Assembly: GCA_955652255.1 (NCBI GenBank)
Contig: CATPAW010000067.1
Span: forward strand, 1 to 15,618
Direction: 5' to 3'
DNA length: 15,618 nucleotides
DNA from: an uncultured Chthoniobacterales bacterium
GTDB taxonomy: Bacteria > Verrucomicrobiota > Verrucomicrobiia > Chthoniobacterales > UBA10450
Made by a program: the position numbers and the translations under genes. The notes below the pieces were generated by a model. That model saw only the letters and a program-made list of their open reading frames with translations. It had not been told where the DNA came from and did not search any database. Numbering within the stretch: the first letter of the stretch is position 1; every line of letters starts with the position of its first letter. Below are positions 7,293 through 14,995 of this stretch, piece by piece.

Positions 7293-8878
7293 CCTCTACT
7301 CGCAATCTCTCTCACTGGCTCCGCTCCTACCGCTTCTTTTCTTTTGAAAAGCTGATCGAGAACAGCATGATCACTCGGATCCAGTCCGATAAGACGCCAG
7401 ACGAAGAAATATCCTGCAAGATAAAGTCCGGCGGCCGCCAGCTCCGACCACCATCCATGAATCGTGAAGCGGAGGAGCAAAGCGAGGGGGAGTGGGGCGA
7501 GCGCGGCGAGCCACGGTTTGACGAGCGCTTGCCACGGCCAACGCCATTCGAGGAGCCACGAGATCTCGACCCATCGGAGGACCCCCTTAATCAGATAGGG
7601 GAAGAAAATCGCGAGCGCCGCTCCGAGCGCACCGAAGGCTGGAATTAGCTTGAGATTCAAACTGACGGCGGCGACGAAGGCGATGGTGGAGTTCATCAGA
7701 TTAATCTTCGGCCACTCGACCATAAGAATCGTCTCGCCAAGGCCCATGAAAGCATTCAGTACGCAAGCTCCTCCGATGATCGCCACCCACAAGCCACCTC
7801 GGTGGAACGCGGTGCCGAAAATCGTCATGATCATACCTCCCGCCAGAGCTAGGACGACGAGCGCTGGCAGTAATCCCGCGAGCATCCAGCGCGCGAGGTA
7901 TCCGTAACTCGCCTCAGCATCGCGGATCTGGCCAGCTGCGATTTGGCGCGCGACGATGGGCGTAAAGATCGGGGTAAAGGACTGGCTCACCTTTCGCAGG
8001 CCGCTCCCCACTTCGACCGCCGCGGCGTAGATACCCAGCGTCTCCAGCGTCACGCCAGGCGCGCGTCCGACGAACCAGCCGAGCATGATGAGGTCGATGC
8101 GCATGATGCCAATATTAAGCAAGTCGTAGAGGGCAATCGGCGCCGAGGCACGAAGGAGCAGGGGCACGAGGTCATCGTTAGGTGAGCGCGGTATGGGTGC
8201 GAACGTGAACAAACGCCGCGCGAGCGCGAAAGCGACGAGCCCAGACGCGAGAGTCCCTGCGATGGCGGCGATTTCCGGCGCGAGTTGTCTCGCGCCGAGC
8301 GCAAACGCCAGGAGGAGCGCGGCCGCCGTGCCGAAGCTTTCCGTTAGGCCCCGCGAGTAGATGTCATGGTGCATCACTGTCATGCCACGCGACAAGGCTG
8401 TGCTTACGCGATAAAGCGTGACGCCTGGTAAGGCGAGCAGCATTACGGCAGTTGCTCGCACAAACTCCGTCCGAATCCCAATGGAAAGCCCGAACGTCCA
8501 GACGGCCCAGAATCCGCCGATCGCCAGTAGAACGCTGCTAGTGAAGGAGATTGCGAGCGCCGTCTTCATGACCCGACGGCTGCTGGCGCGATCGTCCACT
8601 CCTTCCGCCTTTGCGATGAATGCAATCGCACTGTAGTCGAATCCTAGCGTGGAAAACTTGCTCACCAGGTCCATGGTTGCCCACGCCAGACCAAAGATGC
8701 CAAGGACCGCGCTGCCGAGCAGCCGCGCGACCAGAAAGGTGAAGATCCCACGGAGATTGGAAGCAAGAAAGGCGATCGTGTTGATGAACGCGCCGCGCGC
8801 AAGCGCTGCTCCGTGCACGGAATAGTCGGGTGCCAACGTTTGAGGCACAGAGTCCGCGTCTCGATCCATGTCCGTCAT
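7262..8878 (-). CDS. Polysaccharide flippase, MOP/Wzx (RfbX-like) family
   Basis: This is a 538-residue, very hydrophobic protein with about 12-14 predicted membrane segments. Near the start GAFINTIAFLASNLRGIFTF and ARLLGSAVLGIFGLAWA match the first helices of the polysaccharide_synt/MATE-like fold. GLRKVSQSFTPIFTPIVARQ is a typical mid-protein loop with the conserved F-x-P-x-x-x region. The product should move undecaprenyl-linked glycan units across the inner membrane. I start it at ATG 8876-8878, which overlaps the stop of the upstream glycosyltransferase as ATGA; an upstream in-frame start at 8929 would lie inside that gene. Coupling to a GT4 gene supports a joint role in one glycan. No polymerase (Wzy) or ligase is in the window. 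Its 3' end overlaps the plus-strand ATPase relic. Confidence 0.88.
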   Translation of the reverse strand: MTDMDRDADSVPQTLAPDYSVHGAALARGAFINTIAFLASNLRGIFTFLVARLLGSAVLGIFGLAWATMDLVSKFSTLGFDYSAIAFIAKAEGVDDRASSRRVMKTALAISFTSSVLLAIGGFWAVWTFGLSIGIRTEFVRATAVMLLALPGVTLYRVSTALSRGMTVMHHDIYSRGLTESFGTAAALLLAFALGARQLAPEIAAIAGTLASGLVAFALARRLFTFAPIPRSPNDDLVPLLLRASAPIALYDLLNIGIMRIDLIMLGWFVGRAPGVTLETLGIYAAAVEVGSGLRKVSQSFTPIFTPIVARQIAAGQIRDAEASYGYLARWMLAGLLPALVVLALAGGMIMTIFGTAFHRGGLWVAIIGGACVLNAFMGLGETILMVEWPKINLMNSTIAFVAAVSLNLKLIPAFGALGAALAIFFPYLIKGVLRWVEISWLLEWRWPWQALVKPWLAALAPLPLALLLRFTIHGWWSELAAAGLYLAGYFFVWRLIGLDPSDHAVLDQLFKRKEAVGAEPVREIASRGQVSASTEMR

Positions 8879-10035
8879 GGGCGTCGGGCCGCTGCATCGC
8901 GGTAAACCTTTAGTGTCTCGCGTGCGCAATGGTCCCAGGAAAAATCCTGAGCGCGGGACAACCCTTGTTCGCCGAGAGATTGGCGCAGACCGCTTGACCT
9001 GACGAAATCACGCAGCGCGCGAGCGAGCGCGTCGAAATCGCCCGCCGGGAAAAGGACGGCCGTGCTGGCCGTGATCTCGCGGAGCGGCGCAATATCGCTC
9101 GCCACTACGGGACAACCGCACGCCATGGCTTCTAAAACTGGCAGTCCGAACCCTTCGTAAATCGACGGTTGAATCAGGCCGCCAGCAGCTTGAATGAGCG
9201 TGACCAAATCTTCACGTGCGATCGTATCCAGCCAGACAATTCGATCAGCGACGTGCAGGCGATTTGCCAGCCCCACGAGCCCGTCCCTTGCCTTGCGACT
9301 CTGCACAAGCACAAGCCGCCATGGACGCGGGACCGCGTTCGCGAAAGCTGCGATCGCGAGGTCGTGCCGCTTGCTCGGCGTGTTCGACCCAATGACCAAC
9401 AAGTAGGGCGATTCCGCTCCGCTGAGACACGCCGCTCGCTCCTTTGCCACGGCCAGGTCTTCAGGTGGGCGAAAGCAGGCGTCAGGCGCCAACCAAATCA
9501 CGGTCAAACGTGCCGCAGCCTCGGGGAGCAGCATGCAAATACGGTCAGCGGTCGCCTTGCTCGGAGCGACCAAACGAGTCGCCTGCCGGAGCGCGCGCCA
9601 AATCGCCTGCCGGAAGTAGACGCTCTTCACGACGCGCTCGAGACCTTGCAAGTGCAGGTCAGGTCTTTCAATCGCCATCACATCGTGAACAGTCACCACA
9701 CTCGCGCATGGCAGGCCGCGCGGCATCGTGTTATGTGGACTGTGGAAGACATCGACGTTCGTGAAAGATGCGTAGCACTGGGGCCAGATCACTGGCCATG
9801 GCGCAGTCGGTCCCGCCCGAATTGTCACCGCCGAAGTGTTCGCTGCACGCGAGAGCGGCCGAGGGGCGAGCGGATGCGCCCAGAACAGAAAATGATCGGA
9901 GTGAGCCAGATCCGGCAACCTGTCTACCAAAGCGTGCACATAAGCACCGATGCCGCTCGGTTTTTCTCGGACGTATCGCGCGTCGATGGCGACCCGCAAA
10001 GAGTTCGTGGAGCGAGATGGCGGGGCCCGGTACAT
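8875..10035 (-). CDS. GT4-family glycosyltransferase
   Basis: This 386-residue GT-B glycosyltransferase has LRVAIDARYV at 13-22 and SGIGAYVHAL at 27-36, the N-terminal strand and glycine loop. FHSPHNTMP (97-105) and VVTVHDVMAIERPD (113-126) form the acceptor domain. LLVIGSNTPSKRHDLAIAAF at 212-231 starts the donor domain, and YEGFGLPVLEAMACGCPVV at 293-311 is the E-x7-E motif (E294, E302). The pattern resembles mannosyl- and rhamnosyl-transferases of the WbaZ/RfaG type. It is a full-length, retaining enzyme at the cytoplasmic face. ATG at 10033-10035 is used. It leads a two-gene operon with the flippase and diverges from the SDR gene across 95 bases. The sugar is unknown. Confidence 0.88.
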   Translation of the reverse strand: MYRAPPSRSTNSLRVAIDARYVREKPSGIGAYVHALVDRLPDLAHSDHFLFWAHPLAPRPLSRAANTSAVTIRAGPTAPWPVIWPQCYASFTNVDVFHSPHNTMPRGLPCASVVTVHDVMAIERPDLHLQGLERVVKSVYFRQAIWRALRQATRLVAPSKATADRICMLLPEAAARLTVIWLAPDACFRPPEDLAVAKERAACLSGAESPYLLVIGSNTPSKRHDLAIAAFANAVPRPWRLVLVQSRKARDGLVGLANRLHVADRIVWLDTIAREDLVTLIQAAGGLIQPSIYEGFGLPVLEAMACGCPVVASDIAPLREITASTAVLFPAGDFDALARALRDFVRSSGLRQSLGEQGLSRAQDFSWDHCARETLKVYRDAAARRP

Positions 10036-10069
10036 TATGCTGTGCGGAGAAGGTTACTTCCAAGTCTGG

Positions 10070-10097
10070 TTGTAGTGAAGGCTTTCAATAGGATAAT
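10070..10097 (+). promoter_or_regulatory. Candidate promoter for the SDR-nucleotidyltransferase operon
   Basis: TTGTAG at 10070-10075 and GATAAT at 10092-10097 are separated by 16 bases, with the -10 element matching five of six consensus positions and the -35 only three. It would start transcription about 27 bases before the SDR ATG. GGAAG at 10124-10128, just before the ATG, is a possible ribosome site. The 95-base gap must also serve the divergent glycosyltransferase gene. Confidence 0.3.
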
Positions 10098-10130
10098 CGG
10101 AGTTTACACGTTGGAACGAACGGAAGCAGC

Positions 10131-10934
10131 ATGAAGAAAATATTTCTGACCGGCGCCAGTTCTGGGATCGGGAAAGCAATCGCAATGGCTCTCACCGAAC
10201 AAGGACACGAAGTCTGGGGCACCTCGCGGGACGCTTCATGCCTGTCTAATATCTCTCGTCTTCATCCCGCGCGACTCGATTTATCCGACTCTCGTTCGAT
10301 CAGTGATGCTTTCAACGCCGCTCTCGCCGAAGCTGGTCATTTTGATGTCGTGATCAACAACGCGGGCAGCGGCCATTTCGGTCCGGCGGAAAATCTTTCC
10401 GCTGAGTCGATCACAAATCAATTTCAACTGCTCGTCTTCGGGCACATTCAATTGATGCAACTCGCCCTTGCGACGATGCGCGCACGAGAACACGGCCTGA
10501 TCATCAACGTCACTTCACTCGCTTCGCGATTGCCAGTTCCATTTATGGCTGCTTACAACGCGGCCAAAGCGGCCATGGCCGCTTTCATCATGTCGATCCA
10601 ACTCGAGCTGCCGGATTCCCGAGTGCACATCATCGATCTTCAGCCGGGCGATATCTGCACCGAGTTCAACAACGCGGTGCACAAAGGCGCGCAATATGAT
10701 TCGCGATACGAAGCAGAAGTCGCGAAAACGTGGGTCATGGTCGAACGCAACATGGCGGCGGCGCCAAAACCGGAGTTGGTCGCGCGGCATGTTCTGAAAT
10801 TGCTCGAGCAAATAAATCCGCCACCACGTGTAACGGTCGGTGATACTTTTCAGTCCAAGCTCGCGCCGTTCATTTTCCGATTCCTCCCGCAGCGCGTCCG
10901 CATCTGGGGATTGAAAAAATATTATGGACTATAG
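10131..10934 (+). CDS. Short-chain dehydrogenase/reductase (SDR), possible 3-ketosphinganine reductase-type role
   Basis: This classical SDR has 267 residues. TGASSGIG at 7-14 binds NAD(P), with an Arg after strand two (TSRD, 31-34) that would favour NADPH. NNAG is at 76-79, Ser129 sits thirteen residues before Tyr142, and YNAAK at 142-146 is the YxxxK catalytic pair. The Asn of the SDR tetrad, normally just before the VFG turn, appears to be Leu101 (LLVFG). The C-terminus (RFLPQRVRIWGLKKYYGL) is basic and hydrophobic and could touch the membrane. It overlaps the nucleotidyltransferase by 11 bases, a sign of coupling. Given the SPT-like and ceramide-synthase-like genes next door, it may reduce the ketone of a long-chain base, but SDR substrates cannot be read from motifs. 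Confidence 0.87.
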   Translation: MKKIFLTGASSGIGKAIAMALTEQGHEVWGTSRDASCLSNISRLHPARLDLSDSRSISDAFNAALAEAGHFDVVINNAGSGHFGPAENLSAESITNQFQLLVFGHIQLMQLALATMRAREHGLIINVTSLASRLPVPFMAAYNAAKAAMAAFIMSIQLELPDSRVHIIDLQPGDICTEFNNAVHKGAQYDSRYEAEVAKTWVMVERNMAAAPKPELVARHVLKLLEQINPPPRVTVGDTFQSKLAPFIFRFLPQRVRIWGLKKYYGL

Positions 10935-11715
10935 CAACGCGGGCTCCGAAGCAGTGATTTTGATGGCTGGATCGGGCTCGCGTCTCCGCAGCGCGGGAGA
11001 AAATTGCTTGAAACCGCTCCTGCCTTTACTCGGGCGCCCTCTGATTTCGTACACACTTGACGCGCTCGCGAAGGCCGGGATCAAAACCATTTACGCGGTA
11101 GTGGGCTTTGAAGGGCACGCACTTCGTGCGCACGTAAACCCGTTGATTCCATCGAACATCAACGTTTGCTGGATCGAGAATCCGGCTTGGCAAAAACAGA
11201 ACGGCATTTCAGTTCTCGCCGCCGCGCCGCACGTCATCGCACCATTTCTTTTAACGATGGGCGACCATCTCTTCGAGCAATCGATTGTCGATCTTCTTCT
11301 GTGCGAAGCGAAGCCGGGCGAGCTCAACCTGGCAATCGACAAAAAGCTCGATTCCATTTTCGATTTGAATGACGCCATGAAAGTCCGAATGCGAGGCGAT
11401 CGGCTCATCGCCATCGGAAAAGATCTGCAACATTACGATGCAATCGACACTGGGTTTTTTGTCTGTCCGCAGAAATTTTCCGATTATCTCGATAAGGCGA
11501 AACGGAATGGCGACTGCAGCCTGGCCGACGGAGCACGATTGATGGCCGCGGATGGCCTGGTTCGTGGCATTGATATCGGCACCGCCTGGTGGCAGGACAT
11601 CGATACGCCAGAGATGCTGGCGTGCGCGGAGCAACATTTACGAACGCGAACCCCGCGACAAACTACGGAATCGATCAGCGCGCGCACGCAGCCGGGCGAC
11701 AAGAGCGAGCAGTAA
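10924..11715 (+). CDS. Nucleotidyltransferase, MobA-like / IPCT-like (alcohol-phosphate cytidylyltransferase)
   Basis: This 263-residue NTP transferase has AVILMAGSGSRLR at 10-22 as the nucleotide-binding loop and KPLLPLLGRPLI at 30-41 with the conserved Lys-Pro. QNGISVLAA (92-100) is a base-recognition stretch, TMGDHLFE at 111-118 supplies the metal-binding Asp, DTGFFVCP lies further on, and WWQDIDTPE near the end holds the second Asp. The pattern is like the CTP:inositol-1-phosphate cytidylyltransferase domain of IPCT/DIPPS proteins. It should activate an alcohol phosphate to a CDP-alcohol, but CTP and inositol are inferred. The next genes encode CDP-alcohol phosphotransferases, the expected users of such a product. 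It starts inside the SDR gene, and its last 78 bases overlap the convergent phosphotransferase gene. The C-terminal 35 residues are low in structure. Confidence 0.82.
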   Translation: MDYSNAGSEAVILMAGSGSRLRSAGENCLKPLLPLLGRPLISYTLDALAKAGIKTIYAVVGFEGHALRAHVNPLIPSNINVCWIENPAWQKQNGISVLAAAPHVIAPFLLTMGDHLFEQSIVDLLLCEAKPGELNLAIDKKLDSIFDLNDAMKVRMRGDRLIAIGKDLQHYDAIDTGFFVCPQKFSDYLDKAKRNGDCSLADGARLMAADGLVRGIDIGTAWWQDIDTPEMLACAEQHLRTRTPRQTTESISARTQPGDKSEQ

Positions 11716-12870
11716 GCTCACAGCGGTGACTGCGGTCCACAAATGCAGGATCCATTGCGGGCGACCAGCGATCGCGAGAACGAGAAACAAAAGGATAGCG
11801 ACATCGCGCTTGGTAAGTTGAAACAGCCACCAAACCAATTTTTCACCGAGGAACAAGAGACCTGAACGCTGAATCATTGCGCGATGACGCACATATAATG
11901 TGTTTGTCAGCGCGTTTGGCGCGAAATCAGTTTCGATTTTTGGATTTCTTAAGAGCCACTCGTTCGCGGCAATCATGAGTGCGCAAAAAATTCCTTCTCC
12001 CAGATAGAGCCAGTTATGCGGACCAAATCGGTGGAGTTGACAAAGGCCCAGGCCGAGACCGATCGCGAACAGAAGACTGCCAAAAGTATCGCACAGAGTG
12101 TCGAAGCGCCGCCCACTGTCCGACTCCAAGTATTTGGCGCGCGCAATTTCGCCGTCGCAGCCATCGAGGATGCTGTAGATCTGGAAGAGCGCCGCACCGA
12201 TAACAAACCCGAGATAGTCGCCGCGTTGTAAGAAGAGGAATGCCGCGATTGGCAATGAAAAGATCGCCAATGTCCACGTGCCTGGCGTGATGGAAAATTT
12301 CAAAAGGCGACGGCTGATCGTTCGGGAGATCGGGCGATTAAGAAATCTGGAGATGAATCCGTCCTGCGTTTTGTGGGTGTCGCGGAGAAACCAGCGTTCG
12401 GACTGCGCAATCTCGCGGTCTTCAACGACGTAACGCCATCCAGCTCCGCCCCTATCGCGACAAACATCCGCAAAAACGCGAGCGAGTTTCTTCCAAAGTT
12501 TCGTTAGATCGACAATCAACGTTTCGCGCTGAATGATTGGCGCGATGGAAATGAAGTTGGCCAGCGCGCTTCGATGCACGAGCAGCCGGGTGCTGAGAAC
12601 ACGCGCCGGACCACCATCACCAAACCGATCTGGTTCAGGAGTAAAATTTAATTCGCATCGGCTCAATCTCGAATCCTGAGGCAGCCACCGCTCCTCAAAA
12701 GAAGTCTCCGGGTTCCAAAAAACAAAGATCTCGATCTTCGATTCGAGTTTCCTTGATTCGGCGAATTCGTTAACGGCAAGCACGACCCGCTCGAGCTGGC
12801 GCAAGCCGGCGATTTTCCAATTCGCCGATTCGTCCGCCAAAATCACAATTTTGCTTGGCTCCACGCTCAA
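11638..12870 (-). CDS. CDP-alcohol phosphotransferase with NTP-transferase-like N-terminal domain
   Basis: The C-terminal half of this 410-residue protein has the full family motif D-x2-DG-x2-AR-x8-G-x3-D-x3-D: D236, D239, G240, A243, R244, G253, D257 and D261 (DGCDGEIARAKYLESDSG). DGFISRFLNRPISRTISRR before it is the approach helix seen in IPCT/DIPPS-type enzymes. Several membrane segments follow. Residues 1-160 begin SKIVILADESAN and resemble a nucleotidyltransferase fold, but lack the glycine-rich loop and Lys-Pro, so this half is probably inactive. The protein should transfer a phospho-alcohol from a CDP-alcohol to a lipid or polyol in the inner membrane. Start is TTG at 12868-12870, overlapping the upstream stop as TTGA; GTG at 12862-12864 is the alternative. 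The active nucleotidyltransferase converges on it. Confidence 0.85.
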   Translation of the reverse strand: MSVEPSKIVILADESANWKIAGLRQLERVVLAVNEFAESRKLESKIEIFVFWNPETSFEERWLPQDSRLSRCELNFTPEPDRFGDGGPARVLSTRLLVHRSALANFISIAPIIQRETLIVDLTKLWKKLARVFADVCRDRGGAGWRYVVEDREIAQSERWFLRDTHKTQDGFISRFLNRPISRTISRRLLKFSITPGTWTLAIFSLPIAAFLFLQRGDYLGFVIGAALFQIYSILDGCDGEIARAKYLESDSGRRFDTLCDTFGSLLFAIGLGLGLCQLHRFGPHNWLYLGEGIFCALMIAANEWLLRNPKIETDFAPNALTNTLYVRHRAMIQRSGLLFLGEKLVWWLFQLTKRDVAILLFLVLAIAGRPQWILHLWTAVTAVSLLLALVARLRARADRFRSLSRGSRS

Positions 12871-14015
12871 TGCGCCGGGGCAGCGTCTTCCAGGCGCTGG
12901 TTGTAAATCCGAAACGTTTTGTATCGCGCCGCGCCGAGCGCTTCGATGAAACGGTTAATCATGAAATTGTCTTCGAGGGTCATGCTCAGCTCGCCGGTGA
13001 AGCCGCGTTTGAATGCTTCGTCCATCAAACGCAGGACCAGAGTTTCAGCAATACCAGCGCGGCGATACTTTTCGACGACTCCAAGCGCCACGAGGCGGCC
13101 GGTCCGGATTTTTGTCTTGTGATAGAGCAGTTTAATTAAACCGATGGGAAAACCAAAACGGGTCAATCGCCCGTTGATATGCCGGAGCGCCACGTTGATG
13201 TCCGGCACGCCGATGACAAAACCGACCGGCTCGTCGCCAATTTCCGCAAGCAATGTTCCTTGCGGCACGATGAGCGGCTTCATCTCGTGCGCGAGGTGAT
13301 CGAATTCGGCCTCGGTAAATGGAACAAAGCCCCAGTTTTTTTCCCACGCTTGATTGTAAATCGTGCGCAGACGCCGGCTTTCGTGCTCGATCTTACGTAA
13401 ATTCACCGGGCGAATCGTGACGCCATTTCTACCGGCGCGGGCCGTCGCCACTTTGCGCAGTCGCTCCGCCGCTTCTGGAAATTGCGAGAACCACCACGCA
13501 TACCAGTCTTTCGCTTTGCTGAAACCGCACGACTCGATAAGCGGCGGATAATAGTGCGGATTATGCGAGGTTAGGAGAGTGGGCGGATGTTCGAAGCCGT
13601 CGATGAGCAATCCGCAAACGTAATTGGTCGAGTAATCGATCGGACCCATGATCTCGCTGCGTCCGCGAGCGCGAAGCCAATTGGAGGCCGCTTCAAATAA
13701 TGCGGCAGCAACATCGCGATTGTCGATGCACTCGAAGAGACCGAAGCAGCCGACGTTGGATTGATGGAGCGAGTTGTAATTTGGATCGTCACTCGCCATG
13801 ATTCGGCCGACGATCTCGCCGTTCTGCCGGGCGAGAAACAGCGCGGCGTCGCCGTGCTGATAGAAGGGATGTCGTTTCCGATCGAGGAATTCTTTGCGTT
13901 CGAGAATCAGCGGCGGCACCCAAGCGGGATCGTTCTTGTAGATCTGCCACGGAAATTTAATGAATGCGTTGCGGTCTTTGTGACAACTGACTGGCGAGAC
14001 TTCAATCTGAGACAC
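12867..14015 (-). CDS. GNAT-like acyltransferase resembling bacterial ceramide synthase
   Basis: This 382-residue protein has PWQIYKNDPAWVPPL at 22-36, GRIMASDDPNYN at 70-81 and GCFGLFECID at 89-98. GPIDYSTNYVCGLLIDGF at 124-141 and HNPHYYPPLIESCGF at 151-165 follow. The C-terminal part (ALGVVEKYRRAGIAETLVLR) looks like the acyl-CoA loop of a GNAT fold. The arrangement, with WVPPL near the start and GPxxxSTN in the middle, is what I recall for the GNAT-like family to which the Caulobacter ceramide synthase belongs, so acylation of a long-chain base amine is the leading hypothesis. No membrane segment is obvious. Start is GTG at 14013-14015 without a clear ribosome site, 15 bases after the preceding stop; no in-frame ATG fits the homology. 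It lies between two CDP-alcohol phosphotransferases and two genes from an SPT-like gene. Confidence 0.7.
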   Translation of the reverse strand: MSQIEVSPVSCHKDRNAFIKFPWQIYKNDPAWVPPLILERKEFLDRKRHPFYQHGDAALFLARQNGEIVGRIMASDDPNYNSLHQSNVGCFGLFECIDNRDVAAALFEAASNWLRARGRSEIMGPIDYSTNYVCGLLIDGFEHPPTLLTSHNPHYYPPLIESCGFSKAKDWYAWWFSQFPEAAERLRKVATARAGRNGVTIRPVNLRKIEHESRRLRTIYNQAWEKNWGFVPFTEAEFDHLAHEMKPLIVPQGTLLAEIGDEPVGFVIGVPDINVALRHINGRLTRFGFPIGLIKLLYHKTKIRTGRLVALGVVEKYRRAGIAETLVLRLMDEAFKRGFTGELSMTLEDNFMINRFIEALGAARYKTFRIYNQRLEDAAPAH

Positions 14016-14030
14016 GGGATTATAAAAAAT

Positions 14031-14972
14031 CTACGCGGGTTCCCGCCGCGCCGTCGCGAGCTCGAGCAGAGATCGCGACAATCTTTCCTGCTGAAGAATG
14101 AGATAGACGAGAAGGAAGTTGAACACGCTGAGCTCGAGCCAAAAGTACCAAACAGGCCGGCCGATGAGCAAAAGAAGAAAGAGCAAGAGCATTCGCGTGT
14201 TCGTCATCAACAATCTCCACCATCTGAGCATCGGCCGGGCAGAATCATGATATCGCGTCTGCAGCCAAATTGGAATTTCGCCTGGAAAGTCGCGCCCGAT
14301 CGCCTGGTGCAACCGTTCCAAGCCGGGCGAGAGCATCTCCTGCTGCCAAGTGAAATTCAGATATAACGCGAGCAAGAATTTATGCCAGGGTTCGCGGCGC
14401 CAACTCTGTCGCCGATATTCTTCTCGCAGGATGGAGGATGAATCCAAGTCCCCGCGCGGTCGTCCTTTCACAAAATAAAGATAACCGTTGCGGTAATAAT
14501 CGGCGGCGGCGCCTTGCAATGCATGGCTAAGACCGGCGGCGAGGGCGAGGAAAGCGATGGCGGGTGATGCGCCTTCTGCCAGATAGCGAAGCGCCAAATG
14601 GACGTAGATACTTACCCAGATAAGGTGATCGGCCAGACTGTCAATGATGCGGCCCGTCCGGCTTTTCCGGTTCGTGAGGCGCGCAAGCTGGCCATCGGCG
14701 TTGTCGAGAGTGTTGGCGCCGATGTGCAGCACCATGCCGGCGATATTCGCGCTCAAATCGCGATAGTAGTAGAGGTGTCCGGCGATCACTCCAACGATGC
14801 AGCCGAGGAAGCTCACTGCTCCCGGCGTCATCCTCAGCTTCTCGAAGAAGGTCGCCAGGCTAAAACCGATCTTCCGGTAAAAATGGATGTCGATCCAACC
14901 TTCGAGTTCGCGCGATTTGTAGGTTGCTTCGATTGCGGACGAGGCGGCGCTCGGCGTGAGATCAATCGCCAT
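14031..14972 (-). CDS. CDP-alcohol phosphotransferase (second copy, single domain)
   Basis: The family motif is complete in this 313-residue membrane protein: D90, D93, G94, A97, R98, G107, D111 and D115 (DNADGQLARLTNRKSRTG). The region before it, RMTPGAVSFLGCIVGVIAGH, is the first transmembrane part, and hydrophobic helices surround 118-150 and 265-295. A soluble stretch of about 100 residues (ILREEYRRQSWRREP onward) is inserted between helices and is unusual for small members. It should use a CDP-alcohol or CDP-lipid; which one is not visible. ATG at 14970-14972 is 23 bases after the upstream stop. With the IPCT-like enzyme and a second phosphotransferase nearby, two headgroup-transfer steps or two lipid acceptors are possible. 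It shares no obvious sequence identity with its neighbour beyond the motif. Confidence 0.85.
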   Translation of the reverse strand: MAIDLTPSAASSAIEATYKSRELEGWIDIHFYRKIGFSLATFFEKLRMTPGAVSFLGCIVGVIAGHLYYYRDLSANIAGMVLHIGANTLDNADGQLARLTNRKSRTGRIIDSLADHLIWVSIYVHLALRYLAEGASPAIAFLALAAGLSHALQGAAADYYRNGYLYFVKGRPRGDLDSSSILREEYRRQSWRREPWHKFLLALYLNFTWQQEMLSPGLERLHQAIGRDFPGEIPIWLQTRYHDSARPMLRWWRLLMTNTRMLLLFLLLLIGRPVWYFWLELSVFNFLLVYLILQQERLSRSLLELATARREPA

Positions 14973-14995
14973 TTCTGAAAGCCAACCCCGCGAGC

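Noticed and set aside
7262..7330. Terminator between the ATPase relic and the flippase gene
   Set aside because: No convincing stem with a T tract was found in the overlap or just beyond it.
9169..10134. A 321-codon plus-strand open frame opposite the GT4 gene
   Set aside because: It is antisense to a gene with clear GT4 motifs, its product is rich in Arg, Gln and His without any family signature, and such frames are common opposite GC-rich genes.
13761..14366. A 201-codon plus-strand open frame
   Set aside because: It crosses the junction of the GNAT-like and phosphotransferase genes on the opposite strand and shows no family features.
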